DNA of 64,000 nt, taken from Deinococcus puniceus (GTDB lineage Bacteria; Deinococcota; Deinococci; Deinococcales; Deinococcaceae). Under the pieces are notes generated by a model. It saw only the letters and a program-made list of their open reading frames with translations, was not told the DNA's origin and made no database searches. Both the position numbers and the translations under genes were made by a program. Every line of letters starts with the position of its first letter. Within the stretch, counting starts at the first letter, position 1. The DNA lies in assembly GCF_001644565.1 (NCBI RefSeq), contig NZ_CP011387.1, positions 2,092,501 to 2,156,500 of the forward strand. Reading direction: 5' to 3'. Positions 19,764-29,625 of this stretch are shown one piece after another.

Positions 19764-19892
19764 GGAAGGTGAACCTCCCCGTTTCTGGCGCACCGCCCCC
19801 CCTTAGAGGTGGGGACAACTGCGCTTTTGCGCTCCCCTTGACTGGTACGGCCCGCAGGAAGGGGGGCTGGCTGCGAAGGAGACTGGGGGTTG
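19764..19892. repeat. Interspersed foldback repeat family A, copy 2
   Basis: GGAAGGTGAACCTCCCCGTT, then a GCGCTCCCCTTGACTGG module and GGCTGCGAAGGAGACTGGGG. Diverged from copy 1. It contains CTTGACTGGTAC, whose reverse complement also occurs in the foldback at 45.9 kb. It occupies most of the 317-bp gap between ruvA and the MFS gene. Confidence 0.75.
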
Positions 19893-19967
19893 ACCCGGAA
19901 CCGCTCACCGCAACGCCTCCGTTCAAAGCTGAGATTCTATTTTCCCACGCCCCACAACCGACACCTC

Positions 19968-21173
19968 CTAAGCCACTTTGGGCCGAACCAAGCTCAGGGC
20001 AAAGAGCGCGGCCCCGATCACCGCGATGCCCAGCGCTCCCCACACGAAGCCCTGAGCGGGTTGGGCGGCGGGAGCAGCCAGCACCAGCGGGCTGAGGAAT
20101 TGGCCCAAAAACACGGCGCTGCTCATTCCGGCGGTGATGCGGCCCCGCCATGCCGGGGGAGTCAGGTCGGCCAGCCACGCATAGAGGTTGGGAAACACCA
20201 GCCCGCCGCCCAGTCCGGCCACCACGAGGCCCACCAGCACGGCGGGAATGCTCTGGGCAACCGCCACGAGGCCCCAGCCCCCGGCCAGCAGTCCCATGCC
20301 CAACGCGGCCACCCGGCGGGGATCGAAGCGCCCAGCAAAACGCGAGTACCCCAGCGAAGTGAGTGCGGCGATCAGGGTAAACGCGCCGAGGAGCAGCCCC
20401 GTCGCGGCGGGTTTGGCCCCCAACGCTTGCAGCAGGAACGGCCCCTGCGCGGGCATCAGGTAAAAGGCGATCATGTAGGCCAGCGCCAGAAAGTAGACCA
20501 GAATCACGGGCCACCAGCGCGGTTTTTCGGCGGCTTCTGCTACTGATATGCCGCCTGGCACACCTCTGGGCAACCGCAGCACCAACGGAATAAGCAGCAG
20601 CGAAATCAGGTAGAGGGCGAACGGGGCACGCCAGCCCACGCCCGCCAGCACGCCGCCGAGGGGCAGCAGCACCGCGCCGCCAAAGCTGGTGAAGGCCGCC
20701 TGCTGACTCAGGAATTTGCCGCGTGCAGGCCCCGAAAATAGGTCGTTGACCAGTGCGCCGCCCGCCGTCATGGTTCCGGCCACCGCGAAGCCCAGCAGCA
20801 CGCGGCCCGCCAGCACCTCGCCCAACGACTGCACCACCAGCCCGCTGGCTCCGCCCACCGCGTACAACACCAACGACCACAGCAGCACGGGCCGCCGCCC
20901 AAATTTATCGGCCAGCACACCGCCAATAGGCGCACTGACGGCGATGACCAACCCCACGATGGTCAGCGCCAATTTCACCAACAGGTTGGCGTTGGGCTGA
21001 TCGGCAAAGTGCGCTTGCATGGCAGGCAACGCGGGCGCGATGGTGGCCCCCGACATGATGGTCAGGGCGGCCAAAAGCAGCAACGTGAGGCTGGTGAGGC
21101 GGTCTGGCACAGCACCGGGCGGGCCGGATGCCGTGGGTTTCGGGTCTGCTGAAGCGGGGGCGGCGTGGGTCAT
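19968..21173 (-). CDS. MFS transporter (drug-efflux type)
   Basis: 401 residues with twelve predicted membrane helices. Motif A GGVLADKFGRRPVL lies between helices 2 and 3, and the second-half equivalent SRFAGRFDPRRVAALG is present. It resembles the drug:H+ antiporter (DHA1, Bcr/arabinose-efflux-like) group; the substrate is unknown. The ATG at 21173 is chosen because TAGAGT ends 7 nt upstream; an in-frame GTG three codons earlier overlaps that box. Confidence 0.85.
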   Translation of the reverse strand: MTHAAPASADPKPTASGPPGAVPDRLTSLTLLLLAALTIMSGATIAPALPAMQAHFADQPNANLLVKLALTIVGLVIAVSAPIGGVLADKFGRRPVLLWSLVLYAVGGASGLVVQSLGEVLAGRVLLGFAVAGTMTAGGALVNDLFSGPARGKFLSQQAAFTSFGGAVLLPLGGVLAGVGWRAPFALYLISLLLIPLVLRLPRGVPGGISVAEAAEKPRWWPVILVYFLALAYMIAFYLMPAQGPFLLQALGAKPAATGLLLGAFTLIAALTSLGYSRFAGRFDPRRVAALGMGLLAGGWGLVAVAQSIPAVLVGLVVAGLGGGLVFPNLYAWLADLTPPAWRGRITAGMSSAVFLGQFLSPLVLAAPAAQPAQGFVWGALGIAVIGAALFALSLVRPKVA

Positions 21174-21187
21174 AGCAGACACTCTAA

Positions 21188-21202
21188 CTTGAAAAAGTCA
21201 AG
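21188..21202. promoter_or_regulatory. CTTGA-N5-TCAAG inverted repeat at the MFS promoter
   Basis: Two perfect 5-bp arms around AAAAG, placed next to the -10 box (TAGAGT) of the efflux gene. The position suits a repressor operator; no regulator gene is adjacent. Confidence 0.35.
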
Positions 21203-21250
21203 CGGTGTGTCAGATAAAGTCTTGGCTGGGTGTTGGGGACGAAGGGGCGG

Positions 21251-21363
21251 AAGTCTAAGGGTCAAGGGTCTGAGGGTCGAAGAAAGGCAAGGGCGGGAGC
21301 AGAAGGCCGTTCCACACGGAGACGAACCCGCCCCAGCACCTTAGACCTTTAGACCCTTAAACC
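21251..21363. repeat. Foldback built from AGGGTCTAA-type words
   Basis: AGTCTAAGGGTCAAGGGTCTGAGGG-type words (21252-21277) face CTTAGACCTTTAGACCC words (21340-21357), so the region can fold into an imperfect hairpin. Similar words occur near 23.9, 26.3, 41.4, 45.8, 46.1 and 60.4 kb, always in gaps. Confidence 0.6.
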
Positions 21364-21446
21364 TCGCCCCCGGAAACGCCTGTCCCACGCCAACCCTGCG
21401 CCACTTAGCGCATTCCCCCGCCCTACGCTTCCGCTACACTGAATCT

Positions 21447-21527
21447 ATGAACCCGCGCCGCTCTCCCCTCCTCGCTCTCCGGCGGGCAAGCGGGCGAATG
21501 CTGGCGCGAATGCCCCGGCTGGCCTGA
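21447..21527 (+). CDS. Putative leader peptide of metG (26 residues, two internal Met)
   Basis: ATG at 21447 with TACACT ending 6 nt upstream, the leaderless pattern seen at many genes here. The peptide begins MNPRRSPLLALRR and ends RMLARMPRLA, so two Met codons fall in the last nine codons. It is Arg-rich like the thrS leader. A T-run follows 57 nt after the stop and metG starts 182 nt after it. The arrangement suggests ribosome stalling at Met codons when charged tRNA-Met is low. No experimental support is visible. Confidence 0.5.
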   Translation: MNPRRSPLLALRRASGRMLARMPRLA

Positions 21528-21541
21528 CGCTGGAGTTTTAC

Positions 21542-21590
21542 AGAGGGTTGGGCGGAAGCACAGGGGCGCGGGCGAGAGTGGCCCTTTTTT
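21542..21590 (+). promoter_or_regulatory. Possible attenuator terminator in the metG leader
   Basis: AGAGGGTTG (21542-21550) can pair with TGGCCCTTT (21579-21587), including G-T wobbles, and six T follow GCCC at 21585-21590. A shorter local GGGC/GCCC stem is the alternative. The stem is weak, so its role as terminator is tentative. Confidence 0.35.
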
Positions 21591-21709
21591 GTGGATAGAC
21601 ACTGAAATCCAAGCAGGCCGCACGCAGTCGCGGCTGAGTTTTGTATCCTAGCCAAGTTGCCCCGGCGTTCCTCTCATCAGGGAAAGGGCCGGGCGGGGAG
21701 AAGGCCACC

Positions 21710-23761
21710 ATGACGAATCAAGCTGAGAAGGGCGCGTTTTACATCACCACCGCCATCGACTACGCCAACGGTGCGCCGCACATCGGCCACGTCTACGAAA
21801 AGATTTTGGCCGATTCTATTGCCCGTTATATGCGCCTGTCGGGACGAGAAGTGCAGTTTGTGACCGGCACCGATGAACACGGCGAAAAGATTGCCAAAGC
21901 CGCCGCCAAAGCTGGGCAAACGCCGCAAGCCTTCGTGGACGACCTAAGTTTGCGGGCCTTCAAGGGGCTGTGGGATCGCCTCGAAATCAGCTACGACGAC
22001 TTTATCCGCACCACCGAGGGCCGCCACAAACGCTACGTGCAGGAAGTGCTGACGCGGGTACACGACGCCGGGGACATCTATTTTGCCGAATACGAGGGGC
22101 TGTATTCGGTGGGTGCAGAGCGCTACGTGACCGACAAGGAACTCGTCGAAGGCCCGGACGGCGTGCGGCGCTATCCCGGCGACAAAGACCCGCCAGAGCT
22201 TCGGCGCGAGGCCAACTATTTTTTCAAGATGGAGAAATATCAGGCGTGGCTGCTGGAACACATCGAGGCCAACCCGGACTTTATTCAGCCCGCTGGATAC
22301 CGCAACGAGGTGCTGGAGATGCTGCGCGAGCCGATTGGCGACCTGAGCATCAGCCGCCCCAAGTCGCGTGTGCCGTGGGGCATAGAACTGCCTTGGGACG
22401 CCGACCACGTGACTTACGTGTGGTTCGACGCCCTGCTGAACTACGTCTCTGCACCTGTCAGCCGGGGCCAGTCGCCCGACGTGATCGGCACCGCTTGGCA
22501 CGTGATCGGCAAAGATATTTTGAAGCCGCACGCCGTATTTTGGCCGACCATGCTGCGGGCGGCGGGCCTGCCCCTCTACCGCAAATTGGTGGTGCACAGC
22601 CACATTTTGGCCGAAGACGGACGCAAGATGGGCAAATCTTTGGGCAACGCCATAGACCCCGAACAACTGGTGCGCGACCACCCCGTAGACGCGATCCGCT
22701 ATACGCTGCTGCGCGAAGCCACATTGGGCGCAGACAGCGCGTATGGCGAGGGCATTCTGGTGTCGCGCCTCAGCAGCGACCTCGCCAACGACCTCGGCAA
22801 TCTGCTGTCGCGCACAGTCAGCATGGTGCAGAAATACCGGGGGGGCGTGGTACCTCAGGCGCATACGCCCAGCGAGCGCGAACACGGCATAGAGGCGGCG
22901 GCGTTGGCCCTGCCCTCCGAGATTTTGCGGCTGGTGAACGACCTGAAGATCAATATGGCCATAGAAGCCGCCATGAACTTCGTGCGCGATCTGAACCGCT
23001 ACATCGCCGAAAGTGCGCCGTGGACGCTGGCAAAATCCGAGGACACCCAACAGCGCCTAGATACCGTGCTGTACACCGCCGTAGAGGGTCTGCGTGTAGC
23101 GAGTGTGTGTCTGGAAGCCGTGATTCCGGCCAAAGCCAGAGAACTGCGCGTGCAACTGGGACTGGGCGGGCAGACCTACACCCTAAGGGGCGCGTGGGGC
23201 CTGACCCCCGCCGGAACCCGCGTGTTGGGCGGCCCGATCCTCTTTCCTAAGCCAGAGAGTCTTAAAACCGACTCTGCCGAAGCCCTAGTCCCTACCAACA
23301 ACACCCCCGCTCCCAAAAAAGAGAAACAGACCATGACCCAGATCGAAGAAAAAACGGCTGAATCCAAACCCGCTGCCCCCGCACAGACCGCACCCACCCA
23401 CGCTGCCGCCAGCGATACGCCCGCCGCTGCCGAAGCGCTGATTTCCATAGACGACTTTGCCCGCATCGACCTGCGTGTGGCCGAGGTGTTGGCTGCCGAA
23501 GCCGTCGCCAAAGCCGACAAATTGCTGAAACTGACCGTCAAAATGGGCGATGAAATCCGCACGGTGGTCAGCGGCATTCGCAAGTGGTACGCCCCTGAAG
23601 ATCTGGTGGGCCGCAAAGTGATCTTGGTGGCGAACCTGAAGCCTGCCAAGCTGCGCGGCATCGAATCTCAGGGCATGATCTTGGCCGCAGAGGACGCCGA
23701 GGGCAATCTCGATCTGGTGGGCCTGACGCTGGATTTGCCGAGCGGCACGAAGGTTCGCTAA
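21710..23761 (+). CDS. metG: Methionyl-tRNA synthetase with C-terminal tRNA-binding domain
   Basis: 683 residues. Class I motifs APHIGHVYE (HIGH) and [10 protein letters not shown] (KMSKS variant KMGKS). The anticodon-binding helix has APWTLAK. After a Pro/Thr/Ala linker (about 525-570) comes a CsaA/EMAP-like OB fold ([15 protein letters not shown] to SGTKVR). The connective-peptide zinc knuckle is degenerate: Cys positions of the Thermus-type knuckle read YSVGAERY, with no Cys or His. The ATG at 21710 is chosen for GGGGAGAAGG upstream; 23 preceding in-frame codons look non-coding. Confidence 0.93.
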   Translation: MTNQAEKGAFYITTAIDYANGAPHIGHVYEKILADSIARYMRLSGREVQFVTGTDEHGEKIAKAAAKAGQTPQAFVDDLSLRAFKGLWDRLEISYDDFIRTTEGRHKRYVQEVLTRVHDAGDIYFAEYEGLYSVGAERYVTDKELVEGPDGVRRYPGDKDPPELRREANYFFKMEKYQAWLLEHIEANPDFIQPAGYRNEVLEMLREPIGDLSISRPKSRVPWGIELPWDADHVTYVWFDALLNYVSAPVSRGQSPDVIGTAWHVIGKDILKPHAVFWPTMLRAAGLPLYRKLVVHSHILAEDGRKMGKSLGNAIDPEQLVRDHPVDAIRYTLLREATLGADSAYGEGILVSRLSSDLANDLGNLLSRTVSMVQKYRGGVVPQAHTPSEREHGIEAAALALPSEILRLVNDLKINMAIEAAMNFVRDLNRYIAESAPWTLAKSEDTQQRLDTVLYTAVEGLRVASVCLEAVIPAKARELRVQLGLGGQTYTLRGAWGLTPAGTRVLGGPILFPKPESLKTDSAEALVPTNNTPAPKKEKQTMTQIEEKTAESKPAAPAQTAPTHAAASDTPAAAEALISIDDFARIDLRVAEVLAAEAVAKADKLLKLTVKMGDEIRTVVSGIRKWYAPEDLVGRKVILVANLKPAKLRGIESQGMILAAEDAEGNLDLVGLTLDLPSGTKVR

Positions 23762-23883
23762 ACACTGTTGATCTGAAACCTGTTGATCTTGCTGCGGCCC
23801 CGCGTGGAGAGCGTGTGGGCCGTGGCTTTTTGGGAAAGGGGATTGAGGTTGCAGGTGAACCCCGCTAACAACGCTCTTGGTTT

Positions 23884-23922
23884 TGCCCTTGGACCCTTCG
23901 ACCCTCGACCCTTAGACAAATC
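23884..23922. repeat. GGGTCTAA-word repeat between metG and rapZ
   Basis: Three imperfect tandem words (GGACCCTTCGACCCTCGACC, then CTTAGAC). Part of the same word family as at 21251. The rest of the 237-bp gap shows only the rapZ -10 box. Confidence 0.5.
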
Positions 23923-23998
23923 CCCTTCACCCCCGATGCTCCACGCTGCCCACTGCAACACAACCGCACACCCGCCCCAATCCGGGTAAACTGACCGC

Positions 23999-24841
23999 AT
24001 GCCGTTTGTAGTCGTCTCAGGATTGTCGGGAAGTGGAAAGAGTACCGCGCTCAGAACGCTGGAGGACGCGGGGTTTTTTATCACCGACAACCTGCCCCCA
24101 GAGTTGTGGGGGGCCATGCACGACCTCTCGGTGGCGCGGAAACTGGACAAGGTGGCCGTGAGTACCGACGCCCGCACCCGCGACTTTTTGGGGGCGCTGG
24201 AAGACAGCTATATTCGGCTGTCTCGCCGCCGCGAAGACCTGCATGTGCTGTTTTTGGAGGCCAACGCCGAAGTGCTGCTGAAGCGGTACAACCTGACCCG
24301 CCGCGAGCATCCTTTGGGCGAATCGCTGATGGTGGACTTTGCCCGCGAACGCGATCTGCTGGCCCCGCTGCGGGCCATTGCCGATACCGTGATTGACACG
24401 ACGCCGCTGAGTGCCGCCCAACTGAGCGAGCGGGTGATGCGGTTGTTCCGGCTGGAACAGGAATTCGACCTGAGGCTGATGAGCTTCGGCTTCAAGCACG
24501 CGCCGCCACGTGACGCCGATCTGGTGGTGGACGTGCGGACGCTGCCCAACCCCTATTATGATCCGGAACTGCGCCCCAGAACGGGGCTGGAGGCGGATGT
24601 GGCGGGATACGTGTTTCAGGATCAGGCCTCGCACGACTTTTACAATGAGGTTCGGGATTTTGTGCGGCTGGCAGCCAGCCGGGCCAAGGCGTCCGGACGG
24701 CGCGGCTACACGGTGGCGGTGGGCTGTACGGGCGGGCAACACCGCAGCGTGGCCGTCACGGCGCGGCTGGCTGCCGATCTGGCCGATCTGGACGCCCACG
24801 TGACCGATCACCGCGACATGAAACTGCACGAGGATTTATGA
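23999..24841 (+). CDS. rapZ: RNase adapter protein RapZ
   Basis: 280 residues. Walker [11 protein letters not shown] at the N-terminus, [10 protein letters not shown], the LFLEAN strand, and the C-terminal domain with [28 protein letters not shown] and [13 protein letters not shown]. In enterobacteria RapZ controls GlmS through small RNAs; in other bacteria it is a conserved nucleotide-binding protein next to yvcK. TAAACT ends 6 nt before the ATG (leaderless). Its stop overlaps yvcK. The usual third partner, whiA, is not next to them here. Confidence 0.94.
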   Translation: MPFVVVSGLSGSGKSTALRTLEDAGFFITDNLPPELWGAMHDLSVARKLDKVAVSTDARTRDFLGALEDSYIRLSRRREDLHVLFLEANAEVLLKRYNLTRREHPLGESLMVDFARERDLLAPLRAIADTVIDTTPLSAAQLSERVMRLFRLEQEFDLRLMSFGFKHAPPRDADLVVDVRTLPNPYYDPELRPRTGLEADVAGYVFQDQASHDFYNEVRDFVRLAASRAKASGRRGYTVAVGCTGGQHRSVAVTARLAADLADLDAHVTDHRDMKLHEDL

Positions 24842-26244
24842 CCACCGTGCCGCCCCCGAACAGCACGCCGCTGGAGGCAGACGCGGAAGAAGCAGACCAC
24901 CTGCCAAATCTCCCCAGACGGCGCGACGAGGCCCTCAAGACTGGCCGCCACGTTCAGCGTCAGGCCCGCATGTGGCTGTCTCCGGGCATGGGCGTCAAGC
25001 GCTGGCTGGTGCTGTTTGCCGCCTGCACTTTTGCCGGGGCGCTGGGATTCCTGCATTTCACGTGGACTGGCCCGCTGCATTTCACGGCCACGCGCTGGAT
25101 TTTGTGGCTGAACAGATTCACGGAGCCGCAAGTGATGCCGCTGTACGTGGTCGGCATCGGCCTGATGGGGCTGGCGTTGGGCGGCGCGTTCTGGAGTATC
25201 GCCATGCTGAATCGCTCGATGTTGCGCGGCACGGGCACGGCTCCGGGGACGCCTGTCGTTGACCTGATCTACGAACGACGCCATCTGGCACGCGGCGCAC
25301 GGGTGGTGGCGGTGGGCGGAGGCACAGGCCTGTCTAACCTGCTGATGGGCCTGAAAGTCCACACGGGCAACATCACGGCAGTGGTGACGGTGGCCGACGA
25401 CGGCGGCTCCAGTGGACGCCTGCGCGAATCGCTGGACATGATCGCGCCCGGTGACCTGAACGACTGTTACGCGGCCCTCAGCGACAGCCCTGTGCTGGCC
25501 CGCTTGCTGCTGCACCGTTTCGGGCGCGGCGACGGTATAGAAGGCCACACCTTCGGCAATCTGATGCTGGCGACGCTGAGTGAGGAACAGGGTGGTCTGG
25601 GCGCGGCCATGCAGGACATCCATGACGTGTTGCGCGTGCGCGGGCAGGTCTTTCCGGCCACCACGCAGCCCACCACACTGGTTGCGGGACTGGACGACGG
25701 GCGCGAGATCCGGGGCGAAAGCCAACTGGCGACCAGCTTGGGCAAGGCCCGGATCCGCGAAGTGCGCCTTGATCCGCCCGACTTGCCTGCCTTGCCTGCC
25801 GTGCTGGAGGCCATAGAAGAAGCCGAGATGATCGTGCTGGGGCCGGGCAGCCTGTTTACCAGCATCATTCCGGCCCTGCTGATTCCCGAAATCGCGCAGG
25901 CCGTGTGCGACTCTGCCGCGCCGCTGGTGTACGTGGCCAGTCTGATGACCGAACCCGGCGAAACCACAGGGCTGACATTGGAAGACCACGTGACCGCCAT
26001 CTACGCGCACCTTGGCCGTATGCCCGACTGCATCCTGATGAACAGCGAACCCGTGCCCCAGCCGGTGCGCGAGCGCTACGCCGCTGAGGGCGCGTCGGTG
26101 CTGGACTTGACGGGAGCCAGCCGAGACCTGCGGGGCCGGGTTCGCAGCGCCGCCCTGCTGCAAGATGGACAGGCCCGCCACGATCCGGCGGCATTGGCGT
26201 CGGCATTACTGAACCTGATCACTCGTATTCGGAATGGGGCGTAG
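24838..26244 (+). CDS. yvcK: YvcK/GlmR family gluconeogenesis and wall regulator, membrane-anchored
   Basis: 468 residues, longer than the roughly 320 of Bacillus YvcK because of an N-terminal part with two membrane helices (about 56-76 and 99-120). The CofD-like core starts with [18 protein letters not shown] and includes [34 protein letters not shown] and [10 protein letters not shown]. Homologues bind UDP-GlcNAc and adjust carbon flow into peptidoglycan. It starts in an ATGA overlap with rapZ. Confidence 0.92.
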   Translation: MTTVPPPNSTPLEADAEEADHLPNLPRRRDEALKTGRHVQRQARMWLSPGMGVKRWLVLFAACTFAGALGFLHFTWTGPLHFTATRWILWLNRFTEPQVMPLYVVGIGLMGLALGGAFWSIAMLNRSMLRGTGTAPGTPVVDLIYERRHLARGARVVAVGGGTGLSNLLMGLKVHTGNITAVVTVADDGGSSGRLRESLDMIAPGDLNDCYAALSDSPVLARLLLHRFGRGDGIEGHTFGNLMLATLSEEQGGLGAAMQDIHDVLRVRGQVFPATTQPTTLVAGLDDGREIRGESQLATSLGKARIREVRLDPPDLPALPAVLEAIEEAEMIVLGPGSLFTSIIPALLIPEIAQAVCDSAAPLVYVASLMTEPGETTGLTLEDHVTAIYAHLGRMPDCILMNSEPVPQPVRERYAAEGASVLDLTGASRDLRGRVRSAALLQDGQARHDPAALASALLNLITRIRNGA

Positions 26245-26422
26245 AGAGGGTGTAGGAGGAGCGTTCAAGGGTCTAAGCGCCTAAGAACTGCTTGAAACCT
26301 AGCCGTCAGTTTCTGCCCCACGTCTTGTGGAAGCCTCCGAGCAGCGAACCCACCCATTTCAACCCCCCCACCAAGCGCATATTCACTTCTTTAGTTTTCT
26401 CACCTCCCGCTAAACTCGTGGG

Positions 26423-27454
26423 ATGAACCGAACCAACACCATCCTTATTCAAGCTGTCTCATTGGGTCTGCTGGGCGCGTTGGCCCCGGCACAGGCGCAA
26501 CTGTTGCAACCCGTGGCCGCCACGCAGGCACAGGCCATTCTCAAGCCTTTTGCCCCAGCCGGAACTATCCTGACTCGCGGCACTACCAAAATTACTTTGG
26601 ATGTGGTGGGCGGGCGCACGGTAGGCGTACTGGCCGAAGCCTCGCTGGGCAACGCCGAAGACGCCGCCCGCGCCGTGTTGGCCGCGTGGGGCAGCCCCGA
26701 AGAAAATCTGGCCGGATTGGTCAAGACCTTCAACGACCCCAAATTTCAGGCCACCGCCCGCGCCGGGTTCGTGGAAACCACCGACGATTCGGGCGCAGAT
26801 CTCATTGCCGTGAAGCTGACGGGGACGGGCGCGGCGGCCCGCTGGAACGTGTACGCCGCCGTCAACATTCAGCCCGACAGTCTGTTTCCGGCCACCACAA
26901 ACGCGCTGGGCAACGCGGGCGCACCCAACGTGATCCGCATTTTCAGCGATTTTCAGTGCCCGTACTGCAAGCAGTTGTGGGACACGGCGCTGGTGGGCTG
27001 GAAAGCCAAGCCCGCCGAATACCGTGTTCTGCACCATCAATTCCCGCTGTCGTTCCATAAAAATGCGTTTGCCGCCGCCGAAGCCAGCGAATGCGCGGGG
27101 GCACAGGGCAAATTTGGCGCGTATGCCGACGTGCTGTTCGCCCGCTTCAGCGAGTGGACGCCGCAGGCCGCCCCCGCTGCCAACACCAGCTTCAACGCCT
27201 ATGCCAAAACCGCCGGGCTAAATGCCACCACCTTCAAACTCTGCCTAGGCAGCCACAGCAAGAAAGCCAGCGTGGACGCGCAATTTGCCGCCGGGAAAAG
27301 GGTTGCCGTACAGGGCACGCCCACCGTCTTCCTGAACGGCGTGAAGTTGGCCGACTACACCGATGCCGAAGAACTGGCGACGGCGCAGGCCATCACGACG
27401 GCCAAACCCAGCGCGGGAACGGTGATCGGGCAGCGGCTTCAGAGCTTCCGGTAA
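26423..27454 (+). CDS. DsbA-like thiol oxidoreductase, exported
   Basis: 343 residues with a signal peptide ending Ala-Gln-Ala-Gln. The first 150 residues after it have no recognised domain. The C-terminal half is a thioredoxin-fold DsbA/DSBA-like domain with SDFQCPYCKQLW (CPYC near 179-182) and the cis-Pro segment VQGTPTVFLNG. It probably makes or isomerises disulphides in exported proteins. TAAACT ends 6 nt before the ATG. Three further Cys lie beyond the active site. Confidence 0.85.
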   Translation: MNRTNTILIQAVSLGLLGALAPAQAQLLQPVAATQAQAILKPFAPAGTILTRGTTKITLDVVGGRTVGVLAEASLGNAEDAARAVLAAWGSPEENLAGLVKTFNDPKFQATARAGFVETTDDSGADLIAVKLTGTGAAARWNVYAAVNIQPDSLFPATTNALGNAGAPNVIRIFSDFQCPYCKQLWDTALVGWKAKPAEYRVLHHQFPLSFHKNAFAAAEASECAGAQGKFGAYADVLFARFSEWTPQAAPAANTSFNAYAKTAGLNATTFKLCLGSHSKKASVDAQFAAGKRVAVQGTPTVFLNGVKLADYTDAEELATAQAITTAKPSAGTVIGQRLQSFR

Positions 27455-27464
27455 AGCGTAGAAA

Positions 27465-27513
27465 GTGGATCGTAGATCATGGTCAGAGCTTTTCACCACG
27501 ATCTACGATCCAC
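27465..27513. repeat. GTGGATC foldback repeat (family B), copy 1
   Basis: 27465-27483 and 27495-27513 are reverse complements over 19 bp with one mismatch. It lies between the convergent dsbA-like and thrS genes and could serve as a two-way terminator. Related foldbacks occur at 37.7, 41.5 and 63.1 kb. Confidence 0.75.
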
Positions 27514-27528
27514 ACTCCTGATTCCCAT

Positions 27529-29478
27529 TTAGGCCCGCGTGGTGTAGCGCTCCTGCAACTCGGCCAGCAGGGCGTCAAAGCCGACGCCTTTGCGTTCCTT
27601 GTGGCCTTCCGGCGTCCGTTCTCGCACGCTGACTTCACGGCGCTCCTGCTCCTGATCGCCCACCACCAGCATCACCGGAATCTTGCTCAGCTCGGCGTTG
27701 CGAACCTTGGCGTTCATGCGGTTGGTGGAATCGTCCACCTCTGCACGCAGGCCCACGCGCTTGAATTCGGCAGCGAGGCTCTCGGCGTACTCGTTGTGGC
27801 GGTCTGCAATCGGAATCAGGGCGATTTGGCGCGGGGCCAGCCACAGCGGGAAATCTCCGCCGTAATGCTCGATCAGAATACCCACGAAGCGCTCTAGGCT
27901 GCCAAACGGCGCACGGTGAATCATGACCGGGCGGTGATCCGCGCCGTCTTCGCCCACATAGGAAATGTCGAAGCGTTCGGGCAAGTTGTAATCCACCTGA
28001 ATGGTGCCGAGTTGCCACTCGCGCCCGATCACGTCGCGCACCACGAAGTCCAGCTTGGGGCCGTAGAAGGCCGCGTCGCCGGGTTCCACGGTGTAGGGCA
28101 GGCCCACTTCTTCCACCGCTTCCATAATTCCGCGCTCGGCGGTCACCCAGTTTTCATCGCTGCCCACGTACTTCGTGCTTTCGGGGTCACGGGTGCCCAC
28201 CCGGAAGCGCACGTCGTTCATGCCGAAGGTTTTCAGCACCAGCACCGTCAAATCCAGCACGTCCAAGAACTCTTTCTTGAGCTGATCGGGGCGGCAGAAA
28301 ATGTGGGCGTCATCCTGCGTGAAGCCGCGCACCCGCGTCAGGCCGTTCAGTTCGCCGGACTGCTCGTAGCGGTACACCGTGCCAAATTCCGCGAGGCGCA
28401 CGGGCAGATCGCGGTAACTGCGCGGCTTGGAGGCGTAAATCCGCACATGGTGAGGGCAGTTCATGGGCTTGAGCATGTACTGCTCGTCGTCCACGGTAAT
28501 CGGGCTGAAGTTGCTGTCGCCGTAGTTTTGGTAGTGCCCGCTGGTCTTGTACAACTCCAAGTTACCAATATTGGGGGTAATAACACCCTGATAATCGCGC
28601 TGAAACTGCTGCTCCCGCAGGAAGCGCATCAGTTCTTCGCGCAGAATGGTGCCGTTGGGCAGCCACAGCGGCAAGCCGCGCCCCACGAGAGGGTCAATGA
28701 CAAACAGTTCCATCTCGCGGCCCAATTTGCGGTGATCGCGGCGCTTGGCTTCTTCTAGGCGCGTCAGGTACTCGTCCAGTTCCTTCTGGGACGCGAACGC
28801 CACGCCGTACACCCGCTGCAAAATCGGGTTTTTCTCGTTGCCGCGCCAGTACGCGCCCGACGTACTCATCAGTTTGAAGGCGGCAGGCAGCTTGCCCGTA
28901 CTGGGAAAGTGCGGCCCCCGGCACAGGTCGGTGTAGCTGCCCTGAGTGTAGAACGTGATCGGCTCGTCTTCCGGCAGTGCGCCGATCAGCTCGGCCTTGT
29001 AGGGGTCGTAGCTAAAGCGGGCCAACGCCTCAGCCTTGCTCACTTCTGCCCGCGAAAACTCCAGATTGCGGCCCAGAATCTCGCGCATGATGGCTTCGAT
29101 CTGGGGGAGTTCCTCTTCCTTCAGGGGTTCCGGCAGGTCAAAATCCTGATAGAAGCCGTTTTCGATGCTGGGGCCGACGCCGCGCTTGACCGCTTCCGGG
29201 TCGAAGCCTTTGCGCTCGTAAAACTCGCCTACCGCCTGACTCATCACGTGGCCCAGCGAGTGCCGGAACAGGGGCGCGGCCTCGGCAGGATTCTTTTTGG
29301 TAATCAGCGTGATGCGTGCGCCTTCGGGCAGCGGCGTCATCAGGTCTACCAGATCGCCGTTGGATGTGGCCGCCAGTGCGTCTTGCGCGAGGCGGGGGCC
29401 GATTGCTTTGGCGGCGTCCAGCGCGGTTGCGCCAGCGTTCAAGTCCAGTTGTTTTCCATCCGGTAAAAATACGTGCAT
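27529..29478 (-). CDS. thrS: Threonyl-tRNA synthetase
   Basis: 649 residues, full length. TGS domain 1-63, then the editing domain with HSLGH and DLCRGPHFPSTG. The class II catalytic core has KPMNCPHHVRIY (zinc Cys), LTRVRGFTQDDAHIFC, and VMIHRAPFGSLERFVGILIEH. The anticodon-binding domain begins LPLWLAPRQIALIP-like at about 540. It charges tRNA-Thr and edits Ser mischarging. GGAG lies before the ATG. The 225-nt leader has its own promoter, a leader ORF with Thr codons and a T-run (separate entries). Confidence 0.96.
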   Translation of the reverse strand: MHVFLPDGKQLDLNAGATALDAAKAIGPRLAQDALAATSNGDLVDLMTPLPEGARITLITKKNPAEAAPLFRHSLGHVMSQAVGEFYERKGFDPEAVKRGVGPSIENGFYQDFDLPEPLKEEELPQIEAIMREILGRNLEFSRAEVSKAEALARFSYDPYKAELIGALPEDEPITFYTQGSYTDLCRGPHFPSTGKLPAAFKLMSTSGAYWRGNEKNPILQRVYGVAFASQKELDEYLTRLEEAKRRDHRKLGREMELFVIDPLVGRGLPLWLPNGTILREELMRFLREQQFQRDYQGVITPNIGNLELYKTSGHYQNYGDSNFSPITVDDEQYMLKPMNCPHHVRIYASKPRSYRDLPVRLAEFGTVYRYEQSGELNGLTRVRGFTQDDAHIFCRPDQLKKEFLDVLDLTVLVLKTFGMNDVRFRVGTRDPESTKYVGSDENWVTAERGIMEAVEEVGLPYTVEPGDAAFYGPKLDFVVRDVIGREWQLGTIQVDYNLPERFDISYVGEDGADHRPVMIHRAPFGSLERFVGILIEHYGGDFPLWLAPRQIALIPIADRHNEYAESLAAEFKRVGLRAEVDDSTNRMNAKVRNAELSKIPVMLVVGDQEQERREVSVRERTPEGHKERKGVGFDALLAELQERYTTRA

Positions 29479-29532
29479 CTAAGCTCCTTTTTCTTGCTGT
29501 GCCTGCTGCATCCCCTGAGTCTTGAATGGCAT

Positions 29533-29625
29533 AAAAAAACCCGGCCCCACCCTTGCCAATACAACGCCTGAGAGCCGCGTGGGGTCTCAGGCGCGTAGAG
29601 TTCGGGTTGTCAGGCTGGGCTGCAA
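29533..29625 (-). promoter_or_regulatory. Attenuator-like structure in the thrS leader
   Basis: On the minus strand CGCCTGAGA pairs with TCTCAGGCG (9 bp), enclosed by AACCCG pairing with CGGGTT, whose last bases run into seven T (29539-29533). The AACCCG arm is made by the Thr-Thr-Arg codons of the leader ORF, so a ribosome stalled there would block the outer helix and favour read-through. A weaker local stem TTGGC/GCCGG before the T-run is an alternative terminator. Confidence 0.5.

Noticed and set aside
29520..29620. T-box riboswitch in the thrS leader, because AAGGGTGG-GCCGGG resembles the T-box core
   Set aside because: The T-run follows the core at once, so it would be the 3' arm of the terminator rather than the 5' arm, and no stem I with a specifier loop could be drawn. 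The leader ORF explains the region better.
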